A stretch of 64,000 bases of DNA from a bacterium (GTDB taxonomy: Bacteria > Auribacterota > Auribacteria > Auribacterales > Auribacteraceae). Below, piece by piece: positions 1 through 9,500 of the stretch (positions are counted from its first letter, which is position 1; every line of letters starts with the position of its first letter). Below the pieces are notes generated by a model. That model did not search any database and was not told the DNA's origin. It saw only the letters and a list, made by a program, of their open reading frames with translations. The DNA lies in contig JACKPL010000006.1 in the NCBI GenBank assembly GCA_024233545.1, positions 1 through 64,000 of the forward strand, written 5' to 3'. The translations under genes were made by a program, and so were the position numbers.

Positions 1-833
1 TTTTTCGATCGCTGTATTCTCATTCGCCTATCATCCACTCAGACCGATTATACAGCACAATACTATGGGCACTGGGGCATATCGGTATATTTCCCCAATC
101 ACTTGATTCATTGGGGTTTACGGTTTCCTCAATGTTTCCGTTTTACCGTGAATGCCTTTTTTTTCCAATCCCGCTTGATTTTGCAACGCTGTACCCTGAT
201 GCCCATCTAATCAGCGGTTCTTGCCCTTTATTCGTCAGCGATGATATTTTTTGGGAAACCAAACCGGCAAAAAACAGAGAGTTCCTACAAACGGATTGTT
301 TTATCGCTGACTCAAACCACCCTATCCATACAACAGCTCCATTATGGCATACTCAGATGTACAAAAATGCATCGTGTTTGCGGTTCAAACATGATGCGGG
401 GCTTTATTTTCTTGCCCGATTTGAAACGGATAATGATAAAATGTTATTCGAAACAGCTCTACATTTTCTTAAAGATGACGGCATTGGAAAAAATAAAAGC
501 ATTGGATACGGTCAATTCGACTTTGAAGAATTCTCGCTCCCATCTGAAATACGGCAAAATGACCGCATTATATTGCTATCAACCTATTATCCTTCACATC
601 ATGATATCCGCAATAACCTTATGCATGATTCCAGTATTGCTTTTCTTACATTTAGCAAATCACCTTTTTTTCTCGAAAAAGAAGCAAAAACTTTACTGTT
701 TCTAAAAGAAGGTTCTGTTTTCAAAATAAAACCGCTCAACTCATCGGACAGCATAATAAAATTATTTAACCAAAACAAAAAATATGCAACTGAAACCGCC
801 ATTTATCGAATAGGAAAAGCTTTCTTTGTATAA
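1..833 (+). CDS. csm4: Type III-A CRISPR RAMP protein Csm4, 5' end outside the window
   Basis: The frame is open from base 3, so the gene starts upstream of the window and only its C-terminal part is seen. Csm4 is the RAMP subunit that sits next to Cas10 at the foot of the Csm complex and holds the 5' tag of the crRNA. Seen here: an N-terminal segment HSDRLYSTILWAL, which matches the conserved HSDxLxSA region near the start of Csm4, and the glycine-rich RAMP loop GIGKNKSIGYGQF. The internal ATG at 111 is unlikely to be the true start because the homologous sequence continues before it. It is followed almost directly by csm5. The assignment rests on these motifs and on the neighbour. Confidence 0.85.
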   Translation, partial: FRSLYSHSPIIHSDRLYSTILWALGHIGIFPQSLDSLGFTVSSMFPFYRECLFFPIPLDFATLYPDAHLISGSCPLFVSDDIFWETKPAKNREFLQTDCFIADSNHPIHTTAPLWHTQMYKNASCLRFKHDAGLYFLARFETDNDKMLFETALHFLKDDGIGKNKSIGYGQFDFEEFSLPSEIRQNDRIILLSTYYPSHHDIRNNLMHDSSIAFLTFSKSPFFLEKEAKTLLFLKEGSVFKIKPLNSSDSIIKLFNQNKKYATETAIYRIGKAFFV

Positions 834-837
834 AACT

Positions 838-2373
838 ATGTCTACCGCAACCCATAAAATACACCAAAGGTACAAAGTTTCCATAGTTTCACCGCTCCAT
901 ATCGGAGCAATTCATGCCCTGCACGAAAGTATTCATTTTAAGTATTCTGAACCAAATACATTGATCTATAATAATGAACCTTATGTCCCCAACTTAACAT
1001 TACCGCTATCCACAAATACGATACCAGAACCAGCCCTTCCATGGGATATCAGCGGCATTACACCCTTATATACCGTTCAAGGGAAATTATATGGAAACAA
1101 AATAGACCTTTTCACAAAAGACGCGTGGGGAAACCCTGTAATTCCCGGCAACACGCTCAAAGGTTTTTTCAATTCCGCTTGTGCTTGGTTGAAACGTTCG
1201 GTCAAGACATCTCAGCAAACAATGCCCGTTTCTCCTTTTTCATACAGCGATATACCATTTTCAAAATCTGCATTGGAACTATCAGATGTTAAATTACTTA
1301 ATTTAATATCCGAAAAAAAATTCGGCTGGAAAAAATTCGGATTTAATCCTGTCTCTCAGCCTACTCCTAAAACAGCGTCATCATACTATCTTGAAACTCT
1401 CAAAACCGGAGAATTCAGTATCGGGACAATAACGTTTTTATCGCAAGATGACGGAACGGAATTGTTAGGCGCCTTTGAACAAACCCTCAACTCGTTTTCT
1501 GCAAACATTGCTGAACATGAAAAGGTTTTTTACAATGCCTGTTCAATGAAAGAACTTGAACAATTCTATTCATCTCTAACTTCAAAAATTCCGTCTACTC
1601 GTAATGGTTTTTTTATCTGTATTGGAAAAGGTACGGGCTGGAGCACCATAACCGGCTCTTTGTATACTCCCGATGAAACCGCAAAACTGCGCATTCAGTA
1701 CAACTTAGGAAAAGTTGTTTCACAATGTCCCAATGCTGACTGCGGCACGCCATTAAAAATTGATAAATTTAACCCTCACAAACTATTTTGTGTCTCATGC
1801 AAAAAAAGTTTTTCTCGAGAAGCGGTAAAACTAAATTTTTTTTCGGTTTTTCCAAAAACCCGAAAAATAGCCGTAAAAGATGAGAAAACATTTTTCCCTC
1901 TTGGATGGCTTAAATTCGAACGGACAGAAAGTTTTGAACTATCTTCCGACCCACAAACACATTCCATAACAATTGCTCTGCGCGAAAGGCGCTCTAAAGT
2001 GATTCGCACGCCTTTTCTTACACCCGAAGAATACCCTGCTGAAAAAGGACAATCATCTCATTACAAGAAAAAAATAAAAATTCCGGACCGCGGCAACTTT
2101 CCTACGGAATACAATATGTTTCTTAAGCAAGTTGCTCAATTAGAGTTTGTGCTTTCTATTAAAGGCGATACGATTCAAGATTCTATAACGACGCTTCAAA
2201 TTATTCCTAATGAACAGGTTGATGAAATCATCCTTCATTTTTCCCGGCAGGAGAAAGGGATTGAACTAACAATTAAAATCGGCGCCATCAACAGCGCACA
2301 GAAAAACTTTGCCGTAAACAGAATCTGGGAAATACTTGATTCGCTTCAACAAAATAAAAGTTCTGATAATTAA
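838..2373 (+). CDS. csm5: Type III-A CRISPR RAMP protein Csm5 with inserted zinc-ribbon motif
   Basis: Csm5 caps the head of the Csm filament and is needed for crRNA 3' maturation. The N-terminus has the RAMP strand VSPLHIG and, about 90 residues later, PVIPGNTLKGFFNSA, the Csm5/Csm-type glycine loop. The protein is about 510 residues, longer than the roughly 350-400 usual for Csm5. Part of the excess is a segment with C-x4-C (nt 1726 and 1741) and C-x2-C (nt 1789 and 1798), which reads as a zinc ribbon. The ATG at 838 lies 4 bases after the csm4 stop. A TTG at 826 has a better-spaced AGGA (812-815) and would overlap csm4 by 8 bases, so the start is uncertain. The gene ends 10 bp from a convergent kinase gene. 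Confidence 0.85.
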   Translation: MSTATHKIHQRYKVSIVSPLHIGAIHALHESIHFKYSEPNTLIYNNEPYVPNLTLPLSTNTIPEPALPWDISGITPLYTVQGKLYGNKIDLFTKDAWGNPVIPGNTLKGFFNSACAWLKRSVKTSQQTMPVSPFSYSDIPFSKSALELSDVKLLNLISEKKFGWKKFGFNPVSQPTPKTASSYYLETLKTGEFSIGTITFLSQDDGTELLGAFEQTLNSFSANIAEHEKVFYNACSMKELEQFYSSLTSKIPSTRNGFFICIGKGTGWSTITGSLYTPDETAKLRIQYNLGKVVSQCPNADCGTPLKIDKFNPHKLFCVSCKKSFSREAVKLNFFSVFPKTRKIAVKDEKTFFPLGWLKFERTESFELSSDPQTHSITIALRERRSKVIRTPFLTPEEYPAEKGQSSHYKKKIKIPDRGNFPTEYNMFLKQVAQLEFVLSIKGDTIQDSITTLQIIPNEQVDEIILHFSRQEKGIELTIKIGAINSAQKNFAVNRIWEILDSLQQNKSSDN

Positions 2374-2383
2374 AACGCCGCTA

Positions 2384-3538
2384 TTAGTTAGGTTGATATG
2401 CTTCTAAGGGACGTATTACACCGGAGGAGTTTCTTTGTTGAGGAATCGTAAACGAGAATTCGCTTCCTTCGCCTTCTTTGCTTTTCACATGAATGGAGCC
2501 GCCATGTTTTTCCACAATTGTCTTGCATATTGCAAGCCCTAAACCGACGCCGTTTTTATTTTCATCGGAGGGGGTTGTTACAAATTTGTCAAAAATACGG
2601 GGCAATATAGCCCGAGGTATGCCTCGCCCACTGTCAATAACGCTCACCGCAAGGTTATTGCCATGGTCGATTGTTACGCGAACATGAATAGTTCCGCCTG
2701 ATGGGGTATATTTTGCCGCATTGGAAATAAGATTGGTTAACACTTCATCAATTTTTTCCTTATCGAACACCCATGTATCAACTTCTTTATCGATATCGAT
2801 TGAAATTTTTAATGACCGTGCTCTGTACATCATTGAACAATCACGGATATATTCTTCGAAAAACGCGCGGACATCAACAATTTCGCAACACAGAATCGGC
2901 GAATTCCCTTGCGTTTTAAAGGAATGAAGCAAATTGTTAAGAAGAGTAACCATTTTTTTACTTTGCCGATAAATAATATCTGCAAACTTTGTATTATTTG
3001 CCGGAACAAGGTTTTCACGCATCATTGAACTCGCTTCCATAACCGGCATAATGATATTTTTCAAGTCGTGAGAACAGATTGACAAAAACTCGTCTTTAAT
3101 TGAATGGAGTTCTTCGAGTTTTTCTTTTTTCTCATTAAGCAAATCATGCAGTACTTTAACACGAAGCATTGCTTGGACACGAGCTATAACTTCTATCATT
3201 TCATATGGTTTTGTCACATAATCGTCAGCGCCGCAATTTAATCCTTTAACGATGCTCTCAACATCGTTGCGAGCAGTGATTGCAATAATAGGAACGAATG
3301 TATCCTGAGTTCTCTCTTTTATTATTGTGCACAATTCATACCCATCAATATCAGGCAGCATTATGTCAAGAAGGATAATATCCGGCTGAGATTTATCGAG
3401 CAACTTCAATGCTTCTCTTCCCGAAACAGCAGTTACACATATAAAACCGTTAGGAATTAACCCTAATTGAAGCATTTCTATCGTTTGCCTATCATCCTCA
3501 ACAATCAAAACTGTTTGAGAATTATTTCTGATTTTCAT
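2384..3538 (-). CDS. Response regulator-histidine kinase hybrid (REC-HisKA-HATPase)
   Basis: Soluble signalling protein of 384 residues with no membrane segment. Residues 8-125 form a receiver domain: acidic pair D15/D16, phospho-acceptor D58 in LLDIMLPD, and K110. A short coiled linker leads to a HisKA domain with H157 in CSHDLKN. The HATPase domain shows the N box NLISNAAKYTPSGG, the G1 box DSGRGIPR and the G2 box GVGLGLAICK. Having REC before the kinase suggests that phosphorylation from another kinase controls this kinase's activity. No DNA-binding output is present, and no partner regulator is seen nearby. A 39-codon ORF with a strong Shine-Dalgarno lies 46 bp upstream on the same strand. 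The link to the CRISPR genes is positional only. Confidence 0.9.
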   Translation of the reverse strand: MKIRNNSQTVLIVEDDRQTIEMLQLGLIPNGFICVTAVSGREALKLLDKSQPDIILLDIMLPDIDGYELCTIIKERTQDTFVPIIAITARNDVESIVKGLNCGADDYVTKPYEMIEVIARVQAMLRVKVLHDLLNEKKEKLEELHSIKDEFLSICSHDLKNIIMPVMEASSMMRENLVPANNTKFADIIYRQSKKMVTLLNNLLHSFKTQGNSPILCCEIVDVRAFFEEYIRDCSMMYRARSLKISIDIDKEVDTWVFDKEKIDEVLTNLISNAAKYTPSGGTIHVRVTIDHGNNLAVSVIDSGRGIPRAILPRIFDKFVTTPSDENKNGVGLGLAICKTIVEKHGGSIHVKSKEGEGSEFSFTIPQQRNSSGVIRPLEAYQPN

Positions 3539-3584
3539 CTGCCAACACCATACTCAGTCAGTTTGTTTAAAATTTCAACAATGC

Positions 3585-3704
3585 TTAATTTGTTAAATGT
3601 ACATATCCCGTATCAAAAAGATAATTAACGAAATCAATAATTGCAGAATCATCATCGGAAACCGATACTAACGCATCCATAATTTCATACAATGTTGTTT
3701 TCAT
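3585..3704 (-). CDS. Small 39-residue protein upstream of the hybrid kinase
   Basis: The ATG at 3704 is preceded by AGGGGGA with a 6-base spacer, one of the strongest Shine-Dalgarno sites in the window. The product is acidic and lacks cysteine and a membrane segment. It begins MKTTLYEIMDALVSVSDD and ends YLFDTGYVHLTN. It lies 46 bp upstream of the REC-histidine kinase on the same strand, so the two probably share a transcript. I recognise no family. It could be a small partner or leader of the kinase; this is inference from position. Confidence 0.5.
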   Translation of the reverse strand: MKTTLYEIMDALVSVSDDDSAIIDFVNYLFDTGYVHLTN

Positions 3705-3948
3705 ACTGTGTCCCCCTTTTGAAAATATTTTTGTTTCACAAATGTTTTAAGCACATACCGTGCCACTTTCTAAAAGCATTTTGAACGCACTTGTACGGGT
3801 ACGGAACAGCAAGAATGTAAAACGACACTGCAGGTGTATACTTCTTTTACATGTTTAAAATGGTGAAGAATGATTTATCGTGGAGTAGCAAAATGAGCAA
3901 TAAAAGGGAATTTAATATCAGAAAAGCCAAGGCGCTCATAAGAAATGA

Positions 3949-5271
3949 TTACTTTTTGATTAAAAGAACATTCAATGTTCTTTGCTTTTTAAATGAAACA
4001 TGAATCAAAACAATATTTTTTTCCAATATGTGTGCGATATAATTGAATGTGACCAAAGGCTCAGTCGTCTTTGACATATTGTGCCGCAAAAGGTCTAAAT
4101 CATTATGATAATCTCCTGCGGCAGAAAACTGAGGATGGTCACTGCAAACCACATCATACATTTTCTCTAATTTATCATATGTGCCTAATAATAATCCTAC
4201 ATTTTCCCCATCGACATGAATTTTTAAGTTCATCAGTTGTTCAAGGGAACGGTTTTTTATTTCCACCTCGGCTGTAAGAAGCGGCCTTTTCATATTCCAT
4301 TCAAGAGAAAAATTTTCATCTTCTAAAATATGATATGCGGCACTCAAACATTCAAGCGAATAGGTTGCTTTTGCCAAACAAACCAGTTCTTCAATCAATT
4401 CAACGAGCAGTTCATCAGGGAGGCGCTTTATTTCACCAACACTGATACCGTTATAAAAATTAAAGGCGAAAACCCGCTTAAAATTTTCAACAACAGCAGG
4501 CAAAACTTGCGAGAAATCAATATCGAGAAAAAACTCTCTTTTCTTACTTAAATAGTATTTTAATACAAGATTATCCAGCAATGCCGGTTCCGTCCCAGTT
4601 AGGTTTGAACGGCATATCATTGCGACGCACATCAGCAAATCAAGCAGAGTACGGGCTTTTGCCGGCGTCATTCCGCCTTTTTGAATAAGGCGGCTTTCCC
4701 ATTTTTTCAGCCACGCGGCAACATTCGACCCAATTTCCATCACATTCTTTAACCGCAAAGAAGGGAAAAGCTGATTGATTATCATTGAACGCTGAACAGC
4801 TTCTAAAGAAGCAATATCACAGGTAAAATAATGAATTGGTATTTCATCAGGATAATAGTAAAAATAATTTTTTGAAATTGACGAAATCCATATAATTTTT
4901 ATGTTGCTGTCTTTTATTTTCTCATAGACCGCAAGCAATGCCATTCGGATAGAAAAACTCATATTGACTTTTTTTTCGTCTAATTCTTTCGGCGATATGA
5001 TTTGATCCTCATCTAAAAGAAGAGCCACCATACTTTCTTTATTCGGGAGGAAAAGACGCGCGCCATAGTACATCTCATGGCCGATCTCAATAGAAAATGG
5101 AATATAATCATTTTTATTCCAAGGGTCCCATCCCAATAGATTGATTAACTTTTCAAAAAAAGTGTTAAAGACAAAATCTCTTTTAATGCCCGCCGCATAG
5201 CGGTAATATTTATAATACTCATTCAAAAGAGTTGTTATTTGTGGTAATAATGTGGCAGAATCCAACTTCAA
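3949..5271 (-). CDS. Protein of unknown function, possible degenerate restriction-nuclease-like N-terminus
   Basis: A 440-residue soluble protein that I cannot assign. The N-terminal part contains FFEKLINLLGWDP followed by an acidic and hydrophobic stretch, recalling the LGWD motif at the start of type I and type IIG restriction-enzyme nuclease domains. The usual D...ExK catalytic set is not evident, so an active nuclease cannot be claimed. The rest is mostly helical and leucine-rich, with no membrane segment or repeats. It is transcribed divergently from the RNase Z-like gene and sits beside the CRISPR type III genes. A defence role is a guess from location. The start ATG is at 5271. Confidence 0.6.
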   Translation of the reverse strand: MKLDSATLLPQITTLLNEYYKYYRYAAGIKRDFVFNTFFEKLINLLGWDPWNKNDYIPFSIEIGHEMYYGARLFLPNKESMVALLLDEDQIISPKELDEKKVNMSFSIRMALLAVYEKIKDSNIKIIWISSISKNYFYYYPDEIPIHYFTCDIASLEAVQRSMIINQLFPSLRLKNVMEIGSNVAAWLKKWESRLIQKGGMTPAKARTLLDLLMCVAMICRSNLTGTEPALLDNLVLKYYLSKKREFFLDIDFSQVLPAVVENFKRVFAFNFYNGISVGEIKRLPDELLVELIEELVCLAKATYSLECLSAAYHILEDENFSLEWNMKRPLLTAEVEIKNRSLEQLMNLKIHVDGENVGLLLGTYDKLEKMYDVVCSDHPQFSAAGDYHNDLDLLRHNMSKTTEPLVTFNYIAHILEKNIVLIHVSFKKQRTLNVLLIKK

Positions 5272-5366
5272 TCGTCAATACCTATATTGATAAGCACTAT
5301 TTTTTTATTGTATTTTATGATACAGTATACATCATTGTAAATCTCAAATTAAGAGAATTTTAAAGC

Positions 5367-6389
5367 GTGAAAATGAATTATTTGTATCCTCGTATCGTCG
5401 GCAAAATCAATGATGACCACAGCTTATATATTGATGTAAAAAATATACCGGGGAAAAACCAAGCAGTGTTGATCGATTGCGGCAATAATTCCACACTTGC
5501 AGTAAAAGATTTTATCAAAATATCGACGGTACTCATATCTCACGCACACATCGACCATCTAATCGGATTTGACAACCTTATACGCATGAATCTGCGTGAA
5601 GAAAAACGTATCCGCATCATAGGGCCTGCACCGCTTTCAACACTTCTTCACCACCGCCTCCGAGGATATACGTGGAACCTCGTTAGCGGCTCGAAATTTG
5701 AACTCGAAATCTGGGATATTTTTCCTCGTATAATAAAAAAATTTTTACTGCGGTGCTGTGAAAAATTTGCAAAAAAACATTTTTTAGAAAAAATTTCATC
5801 GCACAACCCGTTGTTTTCAAACAAATGGTATGAATGTTCATATATTATTCTCGAGCACGGTATTCCCTCCATCGGCTATTCGCTCAAAGAACATGATCAG
5901 ATGAAGGTAGATAAAAACCAACTATCCGCTTTAATGCTTCCCGAAGGAAAATGGATACAAAAACTTAAAACCGGCGATTTTTCTTCTGGCGAATCCATTA
6001 TCATTGACGGCACAACATGGAATTTTAAAAATCTTCACGAACATCTTATAACTATTTCTCCCGGTTTTAAGGTGTGCTATATAACTGATACGATTTGTAA
6101 TAAACGCCTTCATAAACAGATCGTCCGCTTTATACAGGGTGCTCATCAGTTTTATTGCGAATCTTCTTTTCTGAATAAAGATGCCGCCCTTGCAGAAAAG
6201 TATTATCACCTTACCGCAGAACAAGTCGGCCACCTCGCAAAGGATGCACACGTTGAACGCCTGTACCTTATACATTTTTCGCAAAGGTATACATCACCTG
6301 ACGTTCTTCTTGCTGAGGCTAAAAAAGTATTTTCTAACACGTCATTTCCTCATGTTCCCCGGCATTCCCGTATTACGCGAAAAGTATAA
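5367..6389 (+). CDS. RNase Z-like metallo-beta-lactamase
   Basis: About 340 residues of the metallo-beta-lactamase superfamily, closest in layout to RNase Z/ElaC (tRNA 3' processing endonuclease). Seen: the zinc motif SHAHIDH (H59, H61, D63, H64), a mid-protein EHGIPSIGYS segment matching the RNase Z HGIPxxGY region, a later aspartate in YITDT, and C-terminal LTAEQVGHLAKDA followed by IHFSQRY, where the last zinc histidine sits in this family. The order and spacing of these motifs argue for RNase Z over a general hydrolase. The first codon is GTG 5367 with AAGAGA about 10 bases upstream; ATG 5373 is an alternative. It stands alone, divergent from the unknown gene to its left. Confidence 0.75.
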   Translation: MKMNYLYPRIVGKINDDHSLYIDVKNIPGKNQAVLIDCGNNSTLAVKDFIKISTVLISHAHIDHLIGFDNLIRMNLREEKRIRIIGPAPLSTLLHHRLRGYTWNLVSGSKFELEIWDIFPRIIKKFLLRCCEKFAKKHFLEKISSHNPLFSNKWYECSYIILEHGIPSIGYSLKEHDQMKVDKNQLSALMLPEGKWIQKLKTGDFSSGESIIIDGTTWNFKNLHEHLITISPGFKVCYITDTICNKRLHKQIVRFIQGAHQFYCESSFLNKDAALAEKYYHLTAEQVGHLAKDAHVERLYLIHFSQRYTSPDVLLAEAKKVFSNTSFPHVPRHSRITRKV

Positions 6390-6540
6390 ACAACAAAACA
6401 GATGATTTCTTGCCATTACCAAAGTGATTCCGAAAAAAAACAGTAATATAAATGGTATGAGAATTGTATTAAATAAACGGAAGTAGTGTGTCTGTGTTTA
6501 AAAATCATTTATTATTCAAACCGGCAAAGGATGAATAAGA

Positions 6541-9500
6541 GTGTTTTCTTTCCCAAAAATGTTATGTCATGCATTGTTTTATATGCTGGCTTGGGCAGTA
6601 CTCTGTACATTTCCATCTAGCCGGTTAAACGGTGATGATCTCAATCGTGTGTTTAATGAAAACGACACGCGCAGAGGATTTATCATAACATTTAAAGAAC
6701 CTCCTCTTGCTCAATTGAAACGTTCATCGCGTTCTACAAAGAAACACACACAACTCTCGAAACTGCTCAGAATGCGAAAAGATTCATACCAATCGGTACA
6801 TATACAATGCAGAGAAACACTTCGCGCTTATCGTGAAAAAAAGAACTGCAATGAGAAAATACCGCACCGTCAAAAACATTTTTATTACCTTATTAACGGT
6901 ATAACGGCAGACCTTTCTCAAGAAGAACTCATTGAGATGAAAAAATTGCCGTATATTGATACTATTTACCCCGATATGCCGATTTCGCTTCTTTTGACGG
7001 AAAGCATACCGATCATCAATGCCGATTCTTTTTCGCAATCAAGCGGCGCAACTGGAACCGGAATCGTAGTCGCAGTGATTGATACCGGCATAGATTATCT
7101 TCATCCTGACTTAGGCGGCGGAATTGGTGCGTCGTTTAAAGTGGCAGGCGGATACGATTTTGTTAATGACGACGATGATCCCATGGACGACAATGGGCAC
7201 GGCACACATGTCAGCGGAATCATTGCCGCCAACGGCACATTAAAGGGCGTAGCCCCGGATGCCCGCCTTCTTGCGTACAAAGTGCTCAATACCGCTGGAA
7301 ACGGCGTTTCATCCGATATTATTGCCGCACTCGAACGAGCCGCAGACCCCGATGACAATCCCGCAACAGACGATGCCGCCGATGTAGTTAACATCAGCAT
7401 CGGCGGGTTCGGGCATCCTGACGATGCCGTATCGCTTGCCGTCGACAATGCTGTCGCTGAAGGAATTGTCTGCGTTGTTGCCGCCGGCAACGAAAGCGAT
7501 TACTTTTCTATCACAACTCCCGGGGCTTCGCGAGATGCAATTACCGTAGGAGCCGCAAGTAAAACACTGGAAATAGCCCCATTCAGTTCACGCGGGCCGA
7601 CCAATCAATTATTTCTTCCGAAACCGGATATTCTTGCGCCGGGTGTATCAATCAACTCGACTATTCAGGACGGCAAATACGGTTTTAAATCAGGCACCTC
7701 TATGGCAACTCCGCACGTTGCAGGAGCAACAGCGCTTCTTCTCCAAGCATATCCGCACCTAACTCCTCAAGAGATAAAAAACCTGCTCCGCGAAACCGCT
7801 GTATCTATCGGAAAAGATTCACTCACACAAGGAAGCGGTATTATTGATTTAGGCAAAACCATACCTCTATCATTGCTTATTTCTCCTTCAGTAATCTTTC
7901 TCGGAACGGTTGATGATAATGTCGCACTATGGCAGGCTAATGCGTCTCTTTCTCTAAAAAACATGTCCGGTGCTTCGACATCAGCCACTCTTACATGGAC
8001 ATCTTCTCTCGCATCAGGCATTGATGTGGATTTCCCAGAAGAAATTGGATTAGACACTGATGAAACCGTATCTTTTTCTGTGGACATTTCCGTCAACACT
8101 ACTCAGGTGGAATCTTTAGTAGAACCACCTTATATATACGAAGGATATCTGAATATCACCAACCCTCAACAACAAACGTATCGAGTTCAGTTCATATTTC
8201 AAAAGGAACAGCCTGACCCGTTTGAACCGAATAATTTCTTTTCCCAAGCCTCAGCAATTACTTTATCTGCCAAACGCACTATTGTGCAAGATAACGGCCG
8301 TACTAAAATCGACCCTTCAAGCGGGGAAGCGTCTACACCTGATTTCGACTGGTTTTCTTTTAGCGCAGATGCGGGGGATACAATTTCACTCGATATCAAT
8401 GCCCAAGATATATCTTCCCCCTTAAACGCTAAAATCACTCTTTACGATTCCGCATTAAACCAACTGTTTACTAACGATACCTTTCACTCGCATGTTGACC
8501 CTCAAATTCGCGATTTTACCCTTACTACGGCGGGAACACATTATATTAAAGTAGAAGGTTCAAATAATACCCTCGGAGCGTACCATCTTAACACACATAA
8601 AACACCGGAAACAATTGAATGGCTCACCGATATTTCCGGAGTCAACCAAATTGACCTTTTTAAAAACGGCATGCGTACTCTTCTCACCTATTCAACCAAA
8701 ATCGATGTATTGGATAATTACAATGCCGGCCTTCAGCTTATGCAAATACAAAATCTCTCAGTTCTTAAAACTGCTTCTTCCATGTCTGCATCAACATTTG
8801 CGGTATTGGAAAACAAATCCGGTTCGCGCACTGTATCAGTGTACGATGACAGTTCGGCAACCCCCATCTGGAAACATACGTTTAGCCCCGATTATTCTCC
8901 GTCCGATATTGTTGTTTCAGCAAACGGATCGGTTATTGCGGTATATTCTGTCGATGCTTTGCAACAAAATATTATTATTCATACCTTTAACCATACTTCA
9001 AATTTTCCGCAACTCGTATTTACTCAGCCTTCATTTGACATTCAGAATAACGGTTTTGAAATTTCTGCAAGCGGCGGACTCGTTTTATTTAGTGATGCAA
9101 ACAAAACATATATTCTCGATACCGCCTCAAAAAAACTTAGATGGGCAGGCCCGTCAGTTGACCGGGCATTGCATATGAGTTCAGATGGGACATACCTTGC
9201 CGGTTCAGCCAGCTCATTCATATTCAGGTTATACAAATGGAACGGCACAACCTATCTGAAAGAATGGGATTTTAACCCGGGAAATGGACAAAAGATTTTC
9301 CGATCTGCCATCTCCGCAACAGGCGACATTCTCGTTATGGGACAGCGGCTTCAAACCGGATATTCTGCCGGATTAGAAGACGAGGGGCTTCACTTCTATT
9401 TTTTTAACCGCATCTCAAATGTGCCCCTGTACGAATACCGCATCATCAAAAATTTACTCGATGTGCCAAAAGACGATCTGTTCGGAATTAAACTGCCCAA

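Noticed and set aside
3893..4003. 36-codon plus-strand ORF with GGAG 8 bases upstream
   Set aside because: It overlaps the 3' end of the 440-residue gene on the other strand, and nothing besides the weak site supports it.
1..6400. CRISPR array
   Set aside because: Searched by eye near the csm genes for regularly spaced direct repeats; none seen in the window.
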